The notes beneath the pieces were generated by a model that had not been told where the DNA came from, made no database searches, and worked only from the letters and a program-made list of their open reading frames with translations. A stretch of 64,000 nucleotides of DNA from Actinostola sp. cb2023 (Eukaryota; Cnidaria; Anthozoa; Actiniaria; Actinostolidae): positions 1 through 64,000 of the forward strand of contig JAUJYZ010000403.1 in NCBI GenBank assembly GCA_033675265.1, given 5' to 3'. Made by a program: the position numbers and the translations under genes. Every line of letters begins with the position of its first letter. Within the stretch, counting starts at the first letter, position 1. Shown here one piece after another: positions 12,301 to 22,789 of this stretch.

Positions 12301-13751
12301 ATAATTTTGCTTTATAAATAACAAGAGGCGCGGAGGTCTTCCCCTTGCTTCTTGTAAACCAGGGTTTCTTCATGGAGGGAAGTAGTTCCTTGGATACATT
12401 AAATACATACATACATTAACATACATAAAAAAACTTTTATTTAAAAAAACAGGGAATCTCTTCATTTACAAGGGAAAAAAAAAAAATTGGCTCTCTTCCA
12501 GGAAAGGCCGGTGAACATCTAAAAAAATTAAAAAATTAAATTTGTAGAATTAATAAAATAGTATATATATAAAATAGAAACAAAAATATCCAGGAATAGG
12601 TTAGTAAAAAAAAGTATTAATTTCAAGTATTTAAAAGGGTTTAGGTTTATTTTTTTTAACTAGGGGCCAGATTTTGAAAAGCTTTAAAAACAAACCTTTG
12701 AATTTATTCTTTTCCACCCTCTTGTAAGGTATCTTGTTCCAGGTAAAAAAGAATTCCTCTATAGTTTATAAAGACCACTTCCCAGCTTCAGTTAATAGGG
12801 TTCTTGGGAAATGTGAAAGAACCCTTGGGGGGGGACTGTTTTTTTTGGAGTTTTTTCTTAAAATTATGTGGAATGTGTACTATTTGGAAGGTATATTTAA
12901 GTAAATATATTTTTTTTTTCAGATAAACCCTGGTAAAGTAAAAGATCAATTTTGTATTTTTTGTACTACATCATTAGTGGGGCTTAGGTGATTTAAGCTC
13001 TCCTAAGGTGATTAGGCTCCTCTTCCTAAGGGTGAAGTCTCATTCTTCCCCAAAAGCCAAGGTTTCCCCATCCCAAATAAAACTCCTCAGAATGTTTTTA
13101 TCATTAATATTTTTTGGGAAGGGAAATATGATTTTAAGCAGCTCTGTTTTTTGTTAAGGTTTTTGGAGTTTTTTGTCTGGATTTAAGGCCCGGCCCTTAA
13201 ACCGATTTGGTCCCCCCCCATACAGTAGAAAAAAAACAAGTAAATTCAAGGGTATGGAAAGTATTTGAGGCCCTATAGAGGGGGGGGGGGGACCCCCCAC
13301 CCACCCCCTCTAGTTTCAAAAAGGGGGGGAATAACAGGGAGTGGACCCTCTCGTTTTAGAAACTTGGCTAGTCCCCCTGCAAAGAAAAATTTTTTTTTCT
13401 TTAGAAAAAAATTAGTGTCAAATATGCGAGTAAACCAGGGTTTAGGTTTTTTTTTTCGTCTAGTTTGAAATTTCCCCCGAGGGATTCTATAGGGTGGGAC
13501 TGGGTTTTCCCTTTTTTAACTGTACACATTATTTATTTTCGGACTTTTAAAAAATTTGATGTACTTGAGAAAGCTTGAACGAGGGCTTTCCCAATCAAAA
13601 AACATAAAAATTTAGATTTTTTAACCAATTGAAGAGTTAAATTTTTATTTATTAGGCATTTTAAAAAAAACCGGTTTTTGAATGGTGTTTTAAGAAAGAG
13701 TTCCTGGTTTTTGGTTTCATTTTTTGGGCAATTGTAGAGCAAGGAAGAGTC
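9350..13751. repeat. Error-rich second version of 14560-18702 (probable assembly artefact)
   Basis: Co-linear homology to 14560-18702 runs the whole length: THAP/Kolobok exons (9350-10690), the spacer with the GGTTCGATTCC and CTGATGA...GAAA motifs, the unknown 324-codon frame (about 11320-12390) and the LINE reverse transcriptase (about 12640-13751). Differences are mostly lengthened homopolymers and doubled bases, growing worse to the right: roughly 1.9 kb of the clean version is stretched to about 2.4 kb after 11319. About 250 bases matching 15914-16167, with the THAP start codon, are missing. Every frame is therefore broken, and open frames here (for example 9912-10124, 10443-10652, 13265-13742) are remnants or shadows. 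The pattern is unlike neutral decay. Confidence 0.85.
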
Positions 13752-13790
13752 AGTATACCACTGTATTTCATAATAATAAACTTAAGATAC

Positions 13791-16009
13791 CTGTACGAGA
13801 ACAATGTGAAGGATCACTCCAATTGTACAACAATATATGGTATAGGTGCCGAATTTTGCCGAATGCCCCATACTATCGTGACGTCCATCACCTGCCAGAA
13901 CAACTTCTTTTCCGCTCAGGGTATCCAATATGCGCTTTTGATATCCTCGCCAAAATGTCACAATGGTTGGTAAAAGAAGGTGTTTCTGGTGGTAGTAGAA
14001 GGTAGACTCATTGTACACCAATACACCCATGTGTTTAAGTACCAACATCACTTTTTTCGCTGATGCACCAGCACATAGAATTGCGAAGCTCAGAAGCAGG
14101 TTGCCGGCAGGAAACTTGCCCAGTAATAAAGGCTGGCTTTTCCAGTTGTTGGTGCGTCCACACTTTTTACACATAGCATCTATGGATATTAGAGTACCAG
14201 ACTGTGTGACACTGATGTTTGGGTTCGGAGAAAGGCAAAGGTGGCAAAATTGAAAAAGCAGCAAAAGCTTTGAGAGAAACACTATCCCTTTAGGCTCTTC
14301 TCTCAGGTCTTTTCCACTGATGTCTAACCTACAATGTAGTTTGAACAAATTAAAGTATTTCAATTTCTTTAAAAAAATATAGCTTCATTAGATGGTTATG
14401 CTCAGTTAATTATTATTATTAATTATATTATTATTAATTATATTATTATTTATTATTATTATTATTAATCATCAGTATATAAAACATATCCTTTTTGATT
14501 TTCGTTACCTGGGATTGATATTTCCCTCTATGTCATCCTCACTTGGTTCCTTGCACTCCTTTTCTAATTCTTCTTTAGTAATTCGTGAGGGCTGGTCATC
14601 ATATTCTGAAGGCCTATCAACTTCAATGGGAGTCCAGATATAATCCGAACATTCCTCAACCTCCATCTCTTCTACTTCTAGAATATCTTCCACTCTCCCT
14701 TGTTCACATTCTGCAGTATTCTGGTTCAAATCGGTTTGAGTACCTACAAGCAAGTATGGGAAATAATTAAAAAGTCGCATTTGTCAACAAAAACAGACTA
14801 CATGATGTACATATGACTTCAAGAACTAAATATAAGACTTATATTTTACCTTTAGACACAAATTTGTAGTATTTTTTATTGTTCTCTTCTTGCAACTGCT
14901 CTTTCTTTTTTTCCAGTCTATCATATACCCTTTTGACCTTTGTTTGTAGGTTGTTGACTTTCTTTTTCAGATATTTATTCTCTTCTTTTAAACTCTGACA
15001 ATTTAAACATGTTTTTCTAATTTCTTCTGGATCCTAAAGTTTTAGAAAGGGAGAAAAACGATTTATAACTCAACGTCAGTATTCTTATTACTATCCTAAA
15101 ACGAGTGTTCTAATTAGTTACTTCTTGGATGTTAGAAGGCTCTGGAAGAGGCAGCTCACATTCTTGATTTGAGAATGAGGACGTACATGTACTTGGAAGT
15201 TCACCTGATTCTTGATTTGAGAATGAGGACGTACTTGGAATTACATCTTCGATATCTAGATCTTCAATCAAATTATGTTCTTCATCTATGGATTTTGTCG
15301 TGTGGGATGTCAATACGGTTTTGATCACCTAGAAAAGCCAAATAATTAGGCATTTTTGGCGAACGTGTGGTTTGTTGATCATGTCAATGTGTGAAAGTCT
15401 CGTGCAATAATTACTGAACTAAAATTAATCACTCTATACACACATTTAGTGTTTTTTTTAGCTTGGGAATTTATTCACTATCCGCCGACAAGTGTGAAAC
15501 GCCAGGAGTTAATTTATTGTAATAGAAACATACCATAAAAAATCATGTATTTGTCAGTATATTCTCTGGCTGAGAATGTATTATTTACAAGTGAACAGGA
15601 GGAAGTTAATGGGTTACGGAACGAACTAACGAACTACGTTAAATCACATTGGTAAGACAGACATAAAATCTGGAAAATAATAAACACGACTCACCTGACG
15701 GCGACTTCTAGCGCTTGTAGGCACTTCAGTGGTTGCGTTGCCATTTTGCCATACAGATGGAAGAGATCCTGATTGAAGCCGTCTTGTAGAACCTTTCACG
15801 TGTAGTGATCGTACGAAGCAAGCTTCACTAAAATGATCGGAACAAATCACAAATCTTCCACTAGGGCTGAATCCTTTCCTGTGCATACACACAAACCTCT
15901 TCCACTTCGCATGGTCTGCCTTATTTGACGGCGAGTTGTGCAGCGAAATGCCTTGATTTGGGTCTGCTTTGTTGTTGCAGCCTTGCACAACACAGCGCCA
16001 AGAAGGCAT
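13791..16009 (-). CDS. Kolobok-type transposase with N-terminal THAP domain, five exons, 3' truncated
   Basis: Kolobok DNA transposons encode a THAP zinc-finger protein with a DDE-type transposase core. Exons in transcript order are 16009-15695, 15328-15122, 15033-14850, 14743-14509 and 14328-13791, all with AG/GT borders. Their lengths (315, 207, 184, 235, 538) sum to 493 codons in one phase-consistent frame. Exon 1 is a THAP domain: C6, C11, C56 and H59 (ICSDHF) with the LPSVW tail. Exon 2 is acidic and includes a duplicated TSSFSNQE segment. Exon 3 is a Lys/Glu-rich coiled coil. Exon 5 has a CxxC pair (CHLC, then CKKC) and the signature AGDGRHDSMGHSAKFGTYT with a likely catalytic Asp. A donor CAG|GTATCTT follows, but the rest is cut off by the junction at about 13751. 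It could be an intact element or a host-retained gene; terminal repeats were not located. Confidence 0.8.
14405..14470. repeat. ATT/TTA microsatellite
   Basis: A run of ATT/ATA triplets lies in the intron between exons 4 and 5 of the Kolobok-type gene. It has no other role that I can see. Confidence 0.8.
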
Positions 16010-16069
16010 GTTAAGGTAACTTTGAATGTTTCGCCAGATAGATACACTTTTTACGAATGAAAATTATTT

Positions 16070-16772
16070 TTAACCGGCACTCGAGGTACTTTGACACATA
16101 CGAGACACGTTTTACAATGTTATGGTTGAGTACATGACGTCACTACCGGTCTCGACCCATTCCTTTCCGAGTTCTGTCGATATTCAGTGAGCACAATGGC
16201 TGCCGTAAATCAAAGGTAAAAAAGTGGTACTTCCCGACGGAATTTTTCAAAATAATTTAATAGGGACATTGTTGAAGTATTTGAGGTTGTAAATACGGAG
16301 TTACAATGAATTCTATTTTTTAACGGATTTTCGTCCAAGTAGCACTTTAATCAGATTATTGTTCCGGAATTCCCAAGTGCAAATGCTAAACAAATGCTTT
16401 TCAATTCTGTATACTGCAATGTTAACGAACTTCATCAAAACAGCTAAAAGTTTTTTTTGTCCATCAATCTTTATCAGTTAGCTAAGTATAGTATACAGTG
16501 TAAAGTGTAAAGTGTGGTCTAGCAAGCCAAATATCTTGGGTTCGATTCCCGATGTGTGTATTTTTCAAATATTTTTTCTTCATAGAAAGCATTTTGTTTA
16601 ATCAACCCAATAACATTGGGTATTTCAGAATTCAATTGTAAGTTATTTAAGATAGTGATTTCAGTTCAAATATACCGCTGATGAAGCCTTCACCGGCGAA
16701 ACGTCTGAATACGCGTTTGTCGTCTATTCCCTTTGCCTGACGAAGTTAAATACCTTCAATCCAATAGTTTAT
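16070..16772. other. Spacer with tRNA-promoter-like and hammerhead-like motifs
   Basis: This stretch lies upstream of the THAP start and has no gene. GGTTCGATTCC near 16538-16548 matches an internal pol III B box, with an A-box-like TGGTCTAGCAAG only about 20 bases before it, which is too close for a complete tRNA head. CTGATGA at 16678-16684, a short GCC...GGC stem and CGAAA at 16697-16701 resemble a hammerhead core. Both motifs recur in the error-rich version (about 11090 and 11222). Confidence 0.3.
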
Positions 16773-17747
16773 TTATTGAAATGCACGAATAATATGTCTC
16801 TGTGTTATTACATGCTTACCTTCTCCGTTGGTATTGTCCATGAAGGGTAAAAACATGGGCTGTGTTGTCAGCAGTTTCATTAGAGCATCCTGGTTGAACA
16901 ATGCTGCAGGGTCAATAACTGCCGGTATGTTGTTAGGCCTTTGGAAAAAAGCAACTTGCTCAATTCTGCAATCCAGGCGATTGACTAGTTTGAGCGTTAG
17001 TTGCTCCATGTGATCCATATAGGATAGCGCTCTATTGATCATTGCGCGGTTGATTTCTGGGTGCAGCAATCCACAGGTGGCGATGGTACCACTCACAGGA
17101 TGTTTGTATGGCATTTTAAGATGCACGTGAGGAGCATCAACGTAAAGTTGAATAAAATTGAGCCTGTATTTGAGAGCACGCTCGTTAAAGATGGAACGCA
17201 GATTCGTTGTGATGTCCAGGGCATGGCCGTCAAGATTTGACTGGAAGTTGGTGGCCTCGCACATACTTAATGCAGTGAATAGCTTCCCTCTCCTACCGAC
17301 GACTTCTTGAACGCCGCAACAGGCCCATAAGAGGTGAAGGTTTTCATTATTGGCAGATATTGTACAGGCGGCGTGTACAGAAGCCGAGGCTACATGACGG
17401 AGATCCACCAATGCGCTGACATCTAGTTGTCCTTCTTCCTTTTGTCCAAACTTTGATATGGACAAGACCAGTACGATATCGTCATTGTTGTCTGTATTGT
17501 GCTTTTGGATCTCCCTATCAAGTAGTGTTAAGACGAAGGCTTGGTCTGGCTGCAAAATATTCATTCTTGATAAATTCGATAACGAATTCTTCTGTATGGT
17601 TGGTCTCTTCAACTCCCTCGGGTTAAGAGACTTCAGGCTGGTTTTAAAATCCTCAAATAATTTGCTTATAACAGAGGCGGAGGTCTTCCTTGCTTCTGTA
17701 ACAGTCTTCATGGAGGCAGTAGTTCCTTGATACATACATACATACAT
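16773..17747 (-). CDS. Unknown protein, 324 codons, 5' end probably interrupted by a LINE
   Basis: I do not recognise this protein. The frame is long, uninterrupted and of normal composition (FFQRPNNIPAVID, LYVDAPHVHLKMPYKHP and LNPRELKRPTIQKNSL segments), with no membrane segment or zinc motif. Its apparent Met lies in the TACATA repeat that forms the 3' tail of the adjacent LINE, so the true N-terminus is probably elsewhere: the LINE seems to have landed in the gene. The frame ends at a stop just before the Kolobok spacer. The continuation on the other side of the LINE could be the frame at 19699-20019, which is on the same strand, but no target duplication was confirmed. An indel-ridden version lies at about 11320-12390. 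Confidence 0.5.
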   Translation of the reverse strand: MYVCMYQGTTASMKTVTEARKTSASVISKLFEDFKTSLKSLNPRELKRPTIQKNSLSNLSRMNILQPDQAFVLTLLDREIQKHNTDNNDDIVLVLSISKFGQKEEGQLDVSALVDLRHVASASVHAACTISANNENLHLLWACCGVQEVVGRRGKLFTALSMCEATNFQSNLDGHALDITTNLRSIFNERALKYRLNFIQLYVDAPHVHLKMPYKHPVSGTIATCGLLHPEINRAMINRALSYMDHMEQLTLKLVNRLDCRIEQVAFFQRPNNIPAVIDPAALFNQDALMKLLTTQPMFLPFMDNTNGEGKHVITQRHIIRAFQ

Positions 17748-19620
17748 ACATAAACTTTATTTAAACACGGAATCTCTTCATTACAAGGAAAAAAATGCTC
17801 TTCCAGAGAGCCGTGACATCTAAAAATAATTATAATTTGTATAATAAATAGTATATATATAAATAGAAAATATCAGAATAGTTAGTAAAAATATTAATTC
17901 AAGTATTTAAAGTGTTTAGTTTAACTAGGGCAGATTTGAAAGCTTTCAAACTTGATTTATCTTTCACCTCTGTAGGGATCTTGTTCCAGGTAACAGATCC
18001 TCTATAGTTTAAAGTACACTTCCCAGCTTCAGTAATAGGTCTGGGAATGTGAAGACTGTTTTTTGAGTTTCTTAAATTATGTGAATGTATATTTGAAGTA
18101 TTATTAAATATATTTTTCAGATAACCTGGAGTAAGATCATTTTGTATTTTGTACATCATAGTGGCTAGTTGATTAGCTCTCCTAAGGTGAAGTCTATCCC
18201 AGCCAAGGTCATCCAATAACTCCTCAGAATGTTTATCATTAATATTTGGGAAGGATATGATTTTAGCAGCTCTGTTTTGTAGTTTTTGGAGTTTGTCTGA
18301 TAGGCCCTTACCGATGGTCCCCCATACAGTAGAACAGTAATCAAGGTATGGAAGTATTGAGGCCCTATAGAGACACACTCTAGTTTCAAAAGGAATAACA
18401 GGAGTGACTCGTTTTAGAACTGCTAGTCCTGCAGAAATTTTCTTAGAAATAGTGTCAATATGCGAGTACCAGTTTAGGTTTTCGTCTAGTTGAATTCCGA
18501 GGGATCTATAGACTGTTTCCCTTTTTAACTGTACATTATTTATTTCGACTTTAAAATCTTGATGTACTTGAGAAAGCTTGAACGAGCTTCCAATCAACAT
18601 AAATTTAGATTTTTTAACATTGAGAGTTAATTTATTAGCATTTAACCAGGTTTGAATGGTGTTTAAGTCCTGGTTCATTTGGCATTGTAGAGCAGAAGAG
18701 TCCTGTGATGCCAATGACAGAGTGGTGTCATCGGCGTACATTCTCGGTTTTTTGTACAAATGACAAGCGGGGAGGTCATTTATGTATATGGTAAATAACA
18801 AAGGTCCCAGTATAGATGATCCCTGAGGAATGCCATAGTTTAGAGTACAATAGTGATTTGAGAGTGTCCCATTTGCCAAGGTTTTCTGTTTACGATCGGT
18901 GAGATAGGATTTAAACCAGTCTAAGGAGTTTGGCTTAATACCATAAAGTTTCAATTTCTCCAGCAATATCTGATGGTCCAGGGAATCGAAAGCTTTTTTC
19001 AGATCCACAAAGATCACACCGTTTAAGAAATTGTTGTCAATATTTTTGTACCATTCGTTTGTTTCATCTAACAAACAGGTTTCCACAGAAAACCCTGGCC
19101 TGAAACCAGATTGAGACTCAGTTAATAGGTTATTCTCATTTAGATATGCGTATAACTGGTTAAAGATCACTCTTTCAATCAATTTACTTACAACTGGTAA
19201 AACAGATATTGGCCTATAGTTATTAGGATCTGACTTGTCATCCTCTTTGAAAATAGGGATGACTTTAGCAATCTTCCAATCATCAGGAAAAATCCCAGTA
19301 GTGATTGAGAGATTGATTATATAAGTCAGAGGTCTGACTATTATCGGTGCGGCTAATTTTAGCAGGCGTGATGGTATATTATCAAGTCCTGTGGCTATAT
19401 TATTTGGAAGTTTGTTGATTAATTTAGATATGTCATCAGTTGAAATTGTAGTTAATTCAAAAGTTGATTTTGAATGCGTAATGAAATCTGTTACTTTTGA
19501 TCTAGTATTTGGAATCTTAGAAGCAAGGGTTGATCCAACCTCCGAGAAGTGTTTGTTTAGAAAACTACTAATATCATTTGGATCATCATAGATTGGACCT
19601 TGGTAGTACGCTTATATTAA
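17733..19620 (-). mobile_element. 5'-truncated non-LTR retrotransposon (CR1/L2/jockey-like)
   Basis: A reverse-transcriptase frame occupies 17899-19611. It is followed by a short 3' UTR with AATAAAG and a (TATG)n-type tail at about 17733-17760, a microsatellite tail typical of several LINE clades. The endonuclease and ORF1 are absent upstream of about 19612, as expected of incomplete reverse transcription. Confidence 0.8.
17899..19611 (-). CDS. LINE reverse transcriptase (ORF2 fragment)
   Basis: The frame is open from 19611 to the stop at 17899, about 570 codons, with no usable ATG at its 5' end, so it is a truncated ORF2 rather than a gene with its own start. RT blocks in order are a domain-0/1 region (DDKSDPNNYRPISVLP), SQSGFRPGFS, FVDLKKAFDSLDH with the first catalytic Asp, YGIPQGSSILGPLLF, and MYADDTTL with the YADD Asp pair. 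The thumb and C-terminal region follow with LRRANQLATMMYK and an RGSVTWNKIP segment. No RNase H or endonuclease domain is present. All RT catalytic residues are retained and there is no internal stop, so insertion was probably recent. The frame lies on the same strand as the unknown gene and the Kolobok-type gene. Confidence 0.9.
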   Translation of the reverse strand, partial: AYYQGPIYDDPNDISSFLNKHFSEVGSTLASKIPNTRSKVTDFITHSKSTFELTTISTDDISKLINKLPNNIATGLDNIPSRLLKLAAPIIVRPLTYIINLSITTGIFPDDWKIAKVIPIFKEDDKSDPNNYRPISVLPVVSKLIERVIFNQLYAYLNENNLLTESQSGFRPGFSVETCLLDETNEWYKNIDNNFLNGVIFVDLKKAFDSLDHQILLEKLKLYGIKPNSLDWFKSYLTDRKQKTLANGTLSNHYCTLNYGIPQGSSILGPLLFTIYINDLPACHLYKKPRMYADDTTLSLASQDSSALQCQMNQDLNTIQTWLNANKLTLNVKKSKFMLIGSSFKLSQVHQDFKVEINNVQLKRETVYRSLGIQLDENLNWYSHIDTISKKISAGLAVLKRVTPVIPFETRVCLYRASILPYLDYCSTVWGTIGKGLSDKLQKLQNRAAKIISFPNINDKHSEELLDDLGWDRLHLRRANQLATMMYKIQNDLTPGYLKNIFNNTSNIHSHNLRNSKNSLHIPRPITEAGKCTLNYRGSVTWNKIPTEVKDKSSLKAFKSALVKLNTLNT

Positions 19621-19698
19621 CAAAATAACCTTCATCCCAGGTGGGAAAGAACATGGCCCTGTGAGTTGCGTAGACATTTCAACGCTTGATGGTTAAAC

Positions 19699-20019
19699 TC
19701 AATCAAGAGGCAAGTGTTTTCTAAGAATGAAATAATGATTCTTCATCATGTGTGCCTCTAGCTTTGGCAAGAAAAGGTAGTGCAATCTGCCTCGTATGGC
19801 CTTAAGCTGATCAATCTCCAACACTACCCCATCAATGTCAAATACTTGATTCGTATGAAGTAGTGGAGCATCGATTTTGCACGAGTGAAAAGGAATGTGC
19901 ACCTCAAAATGGAGGAATTCTTTTGTTGTTGCATGCTTTCTACGCTCTTCCACAAGATACTCGGTATTTACAGTTGCTACGTCAACGAATGAAGAAGATT
20001 CCTTCCTTCTTTCTTCCAT
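19699..20019 (-). CDS. Unknown small protein or exon, 106 codons
   Basis: I do not recognise this frame. It begins with a charged N-terminus (EERRKESSSF) and has EVHIPFHSCKIDAPLLH and LPKLEAHMMKNH segments with mixed hydrophobic and charged composition, plausible for a folded protein. It lies on the minus strand just 5' of the truncated LINE, so it may be the other half of the gene split by that insertion (16773-17747). No splice pair was proven. Confidence 0.3.
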   Translation of the reverse strand: MEERRKESSSFVDVATVNTEYLVEERRKHATTKEFLHFEVHIPFHSCKIDAPLLHTNQVFDIDGVVLEIDQLKAIRGRLHYLFLPKLEAHMMKNHYFILRKHLPLD

Positions 20020-20052
20020 TCTGAACTAGACGCTGTAATATAGCGTACACTC

Positions 20053-20105
20053 GTGCCCTGGGGGTGGGGGGAATGGGGGAGGGGAGAGGGGGGATGCGGG
20101 GTGGT
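20053..20105 (+). other. G-quadruplex-prone G-run cluster
   Basis: Six or more runs of four to six G are separated by one to five bases, which satisfies the usual G4 pattern. The cluster lies 30-90 bases upstream of the 5' end of the 19699-20019 frame and may be promoter-proximal or simply low-complexity sequence. Confidence 0.5.
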
Positions 20106-20789
20106 AAGAGCCTAAGCCTGCTCATTTTGTAACAAAATTCCTATATTTTCCCTATATTTTCAATAAAGTACCGATAAAGAACTGATATTAGAATAAATAA
20201 CTGATGTTTTAGACTAGCGTGTGCTTGGGACTAATAAAAGCCTTGGAAAGAGCCTCATGAGTAATCAAAGCAAAGTAGTTAAATTAATAAAATACAAAAA
20301 AATACAATTTTGAAATAAATTAGAGAAAAAAAATGTTTTATAATATGGTAGTAGTATAAAATGTTTGCATTGGCAATAAAATAATCTGATTACAGAACTG
20401 CAGGAAGATCAACAACAACAGTAATATTTATTCTTTAAAATGTATGGCATCATAGAAAGAAACTGAAATATGATGACTAACATAATGGAACATAATAACT
20501 AGCTAGGCTGATATAATAGTTGGCACTATACAATGCTACTTTATGGGTTTGACAATTATAGTCTAATTATATTATGATATCAGCGAATCTCAGAGGCGAT
20601 GGCTAGTATTCAACTGTATTAATACAAAAGTTCATTAAATATTTGAACGCATACAAGCAAAGCTGAATGGTTGTAATCTAAAAACGGCATTTGTATCGAG
20701 CAACAATGTTATTGGTTATTAACTATAAAACTGCAAAGTTTGTGTGTCAAAATGTTTGTGTATACATATTGACCGTTTAATATCATTGA
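20106..20789. other. AT-rich gap, no gene seen
   Basis: Short frames only. This is the 3' flank of the RPA-like gene on the minus strand. No domain or exon series is recognised. Confidence 0.5.
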
Positions 20790-22393
20790 CTAGTCTTGTT
20801 TCTTCTTTTTTGCATGAGTGGAAAATTCTGACTCCATCTGTTCTTCATCATGGTCTGCATTGACACTGGTATCCTCTTGAATTTCATGTTCTTCTTTGTC
20901 AGAAATAACTTCAACATGTTCAATTCGCTTGTTATCAAGACATACTCGCAGGGTGTACTTGCTATTCATTAGAATCATGGTTTCCTCTTCTGTAGGATGG
21001 TTTATAGCAGGTTCTTGTCGTTGAAAAAGATGTTGAACAATCTAAAAGTTAAAAAAAGAGAAGATATAAATTTAATATAGCACTTTTGAAAATGGGTCAT
21101 TCCATTAAATATCCACCCCCCCCCCCCCCCCTATTGAGGTATGTTATATTATATAGCCCCCCCCCCCCCCCATGGATATTCAGAGCATAGACCCCCTGTC
21201 CCCCATGGAATCTAGGGCAGGGGATATACCCCCTCTCCCATATCCAGGACCCAGACATCGTAGACCCTCTCGTCTTCTATAGATATTTAGGACGAAGACA
21301 CCCACCCCCCTCCCCCATGGATATCCAGACCCCTCAATAGGGGCGTGGAGGGGGCGGGGTGCAGATATTTAATGGATTGGCCCAATTCGCCCAAAAGAGT
21401 TACAGTATTACTAAAGTATAAGCCTACCGTTGTTCTTCCTGTATACCAGTCGTCTGAAAACATAAATTTGCATTCGTTGATGGCAGATGCAGCTTTGGCC
21501 ATAAAGACTGCGGAACAAGCACTACACTTGACGATGAATTGTGTGGACGTGGTGTTTTCTTTTGGGGTATATGCTATTTCTGTGCGGCAATTAAGACAAC
21601 GGATTAGAGATGTGAAGTCTTTAAATGCTTGAACGTGGCCTTGTAGTGTGGTGATGACATGGGATGGCTTGGCACGGACGGCGTTTGTTACAGCCTCGTC
21701 AATTTCCAGTATTTCATCTATGGGTTCCATCGAGGTTTCAAATGAGGTTGTGACGTAAAGTCTTTTATTAAAACTTGAAACGACCACATTTCTGATGAGA
21801 AGTACATCCCCGTTATTGAATGGGATATCCTTTGCTGTTTCTTGCCACAGTACTAGATTAACTTCTCCCGTTTGGTCTGCTAAGGTAATGTCTCTTTTTT
21901 CTTTTTTGTCTGGGTACTTTCCAACGATATCTATGTCTTGTATATTCATAACTTTCGCCTTTAAGTTGATAAATCTGATGTTTTGTGTTTCACCACGAAC
22001 AATCTGTGCTATAGTGAAAGTAGCTCCTTTCATTTCATGTTGAACTGGTGAACTTTTTACTTTGGTTTCACTGTTGATGACTAGTTCAAGGTCTTGCTGG
22101 TTATAATATCCTCTTTTAACTTTAAATCCGGTAATGTCATATGTTTTCAAGGGCTCGAAGAGAGGCGATAGGTATTCTTCCCAGCAAATAGCCCTGACTG
22201 TGCACGAGGGATCTTTGTCGGAAAGTGTCATAGAAAACATTGACCCTGACTTCTTCTTCTTTTCTGGACTTTTCGTCAAAATCGCACATCTCAAAGTGTT
22301 GGTAAATTTGCGAGGAGATAATGTAGAAACAGCTGCGTTGCTTGTTCTCAGTTTAAAGTCTTTAACACTTGAAATTGCTTCATTTCTAGCCAT
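20790..22393 (-). CDS. RPA1-like single-stranded-DNA-binding OB-fold protein, two exons
   Basis: RPA1-type proteins coat single-stranded DNA. Exon 1 is 22393-21428 (322 codons) and exon 2 is 21041-20790 (83 residues plus stop). The splice borders are ACG|GTAGGC and a pyrimidine-rich cttttag acceptor, both in phase 0, giving a protein of about 405 residues. ATG at 22393 (MARNEAISS) is chosen because the frame upstream has only TTG. Two OB folds are evident, at about residues 26-115 and 126-225, the second with the RPA-like LADQTGEVNLVLW strand. A zinc ribbon follows with CLNC at about 266-269 and CSAC at about 290-293. The C-terminus is acidic and ends in a Lys-rich stretch (HAKKKKQD). It is shorter than cellular RPA1 (about 600 residues). 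It lies next to and on the same strand as the OTU gene; RPA-like and OTU proteins are both known passengers of animal Helitrons. Confidence 0.75.
21094..21383. mobile_element. Foldback element within the RPA-like intron
   Basis: The left end GGGTCATTCCATTAAATATC and the right end GATATTTAATGGATTGGCCC are inverted repeats. The body is made of poly-C runs and repeated ccatggatatccaga-like units. The element is non-coding and lies wholly in the intron (21042-21427). Confidence 0.6.
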
Positions 22394-22469
22394 TACTTCT
22401 TCCAAACTTGTCTTACTGTAATCTTTCCCGTCGCTTTTGCAAACACGCCCGATTCACCGATATTATTTG

Positions 22470-22550
22470 TAGCCAATCAGAACTCGTGATTCCCACGCTG
22501 ATTTCTATTTTTGGAAGCGTTTCGTACCCAAGGTACTCTGGGTACGAAAT
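22470..22550 (-). promoter_or_regulatory. Candidate promoter of the RPA-like gene
   Basis: An AGCCAATCAG CCAAT box lies at 22471-22480, about 80 bases upstream of the chosen ATG. A perfect hairpin (TTTCGTACCCA / TGGGTACGAAA) lies at 22520-22549. Inference from position and motifs only. Confidence 0.3.
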
Positions 22551-22789
22551 TTATCCCGTCCCGTCCCTCGCTGCAACCATTAATTTACAAGGATCTGGGT
22601 TCTAGAGCTACTAAGGCTGTTTTCGTTTTGCTGCTATCACAGAACACGTAACTGACAAGTACTTGTAAATCTTGTTGCTCATGTAGTACTGAGCTAGTAA
22701 TAATGAATGGTACATAGATCGAAACTTGGTATAGTATTGAAGTGTTGCTTGCAATCCTGACAGTGTTTTGATATATATTTACTTGCAAA

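Noticed and set aside
13265..13742. Short frames in the G/C-run-rich area
   Set aside because: They lie in the error-rich version of the LINE; the clean copy shows that the real coding is on the minus strand in one frame.
16517..16548. tRNA gene (A-box-like TGGTCTAGCAAG plus B box GGTTCGATTCC)
   Set aside because: The boxes are too close and no cloverleaf can be drawn; at most a truncated tRNA-derived repeat.
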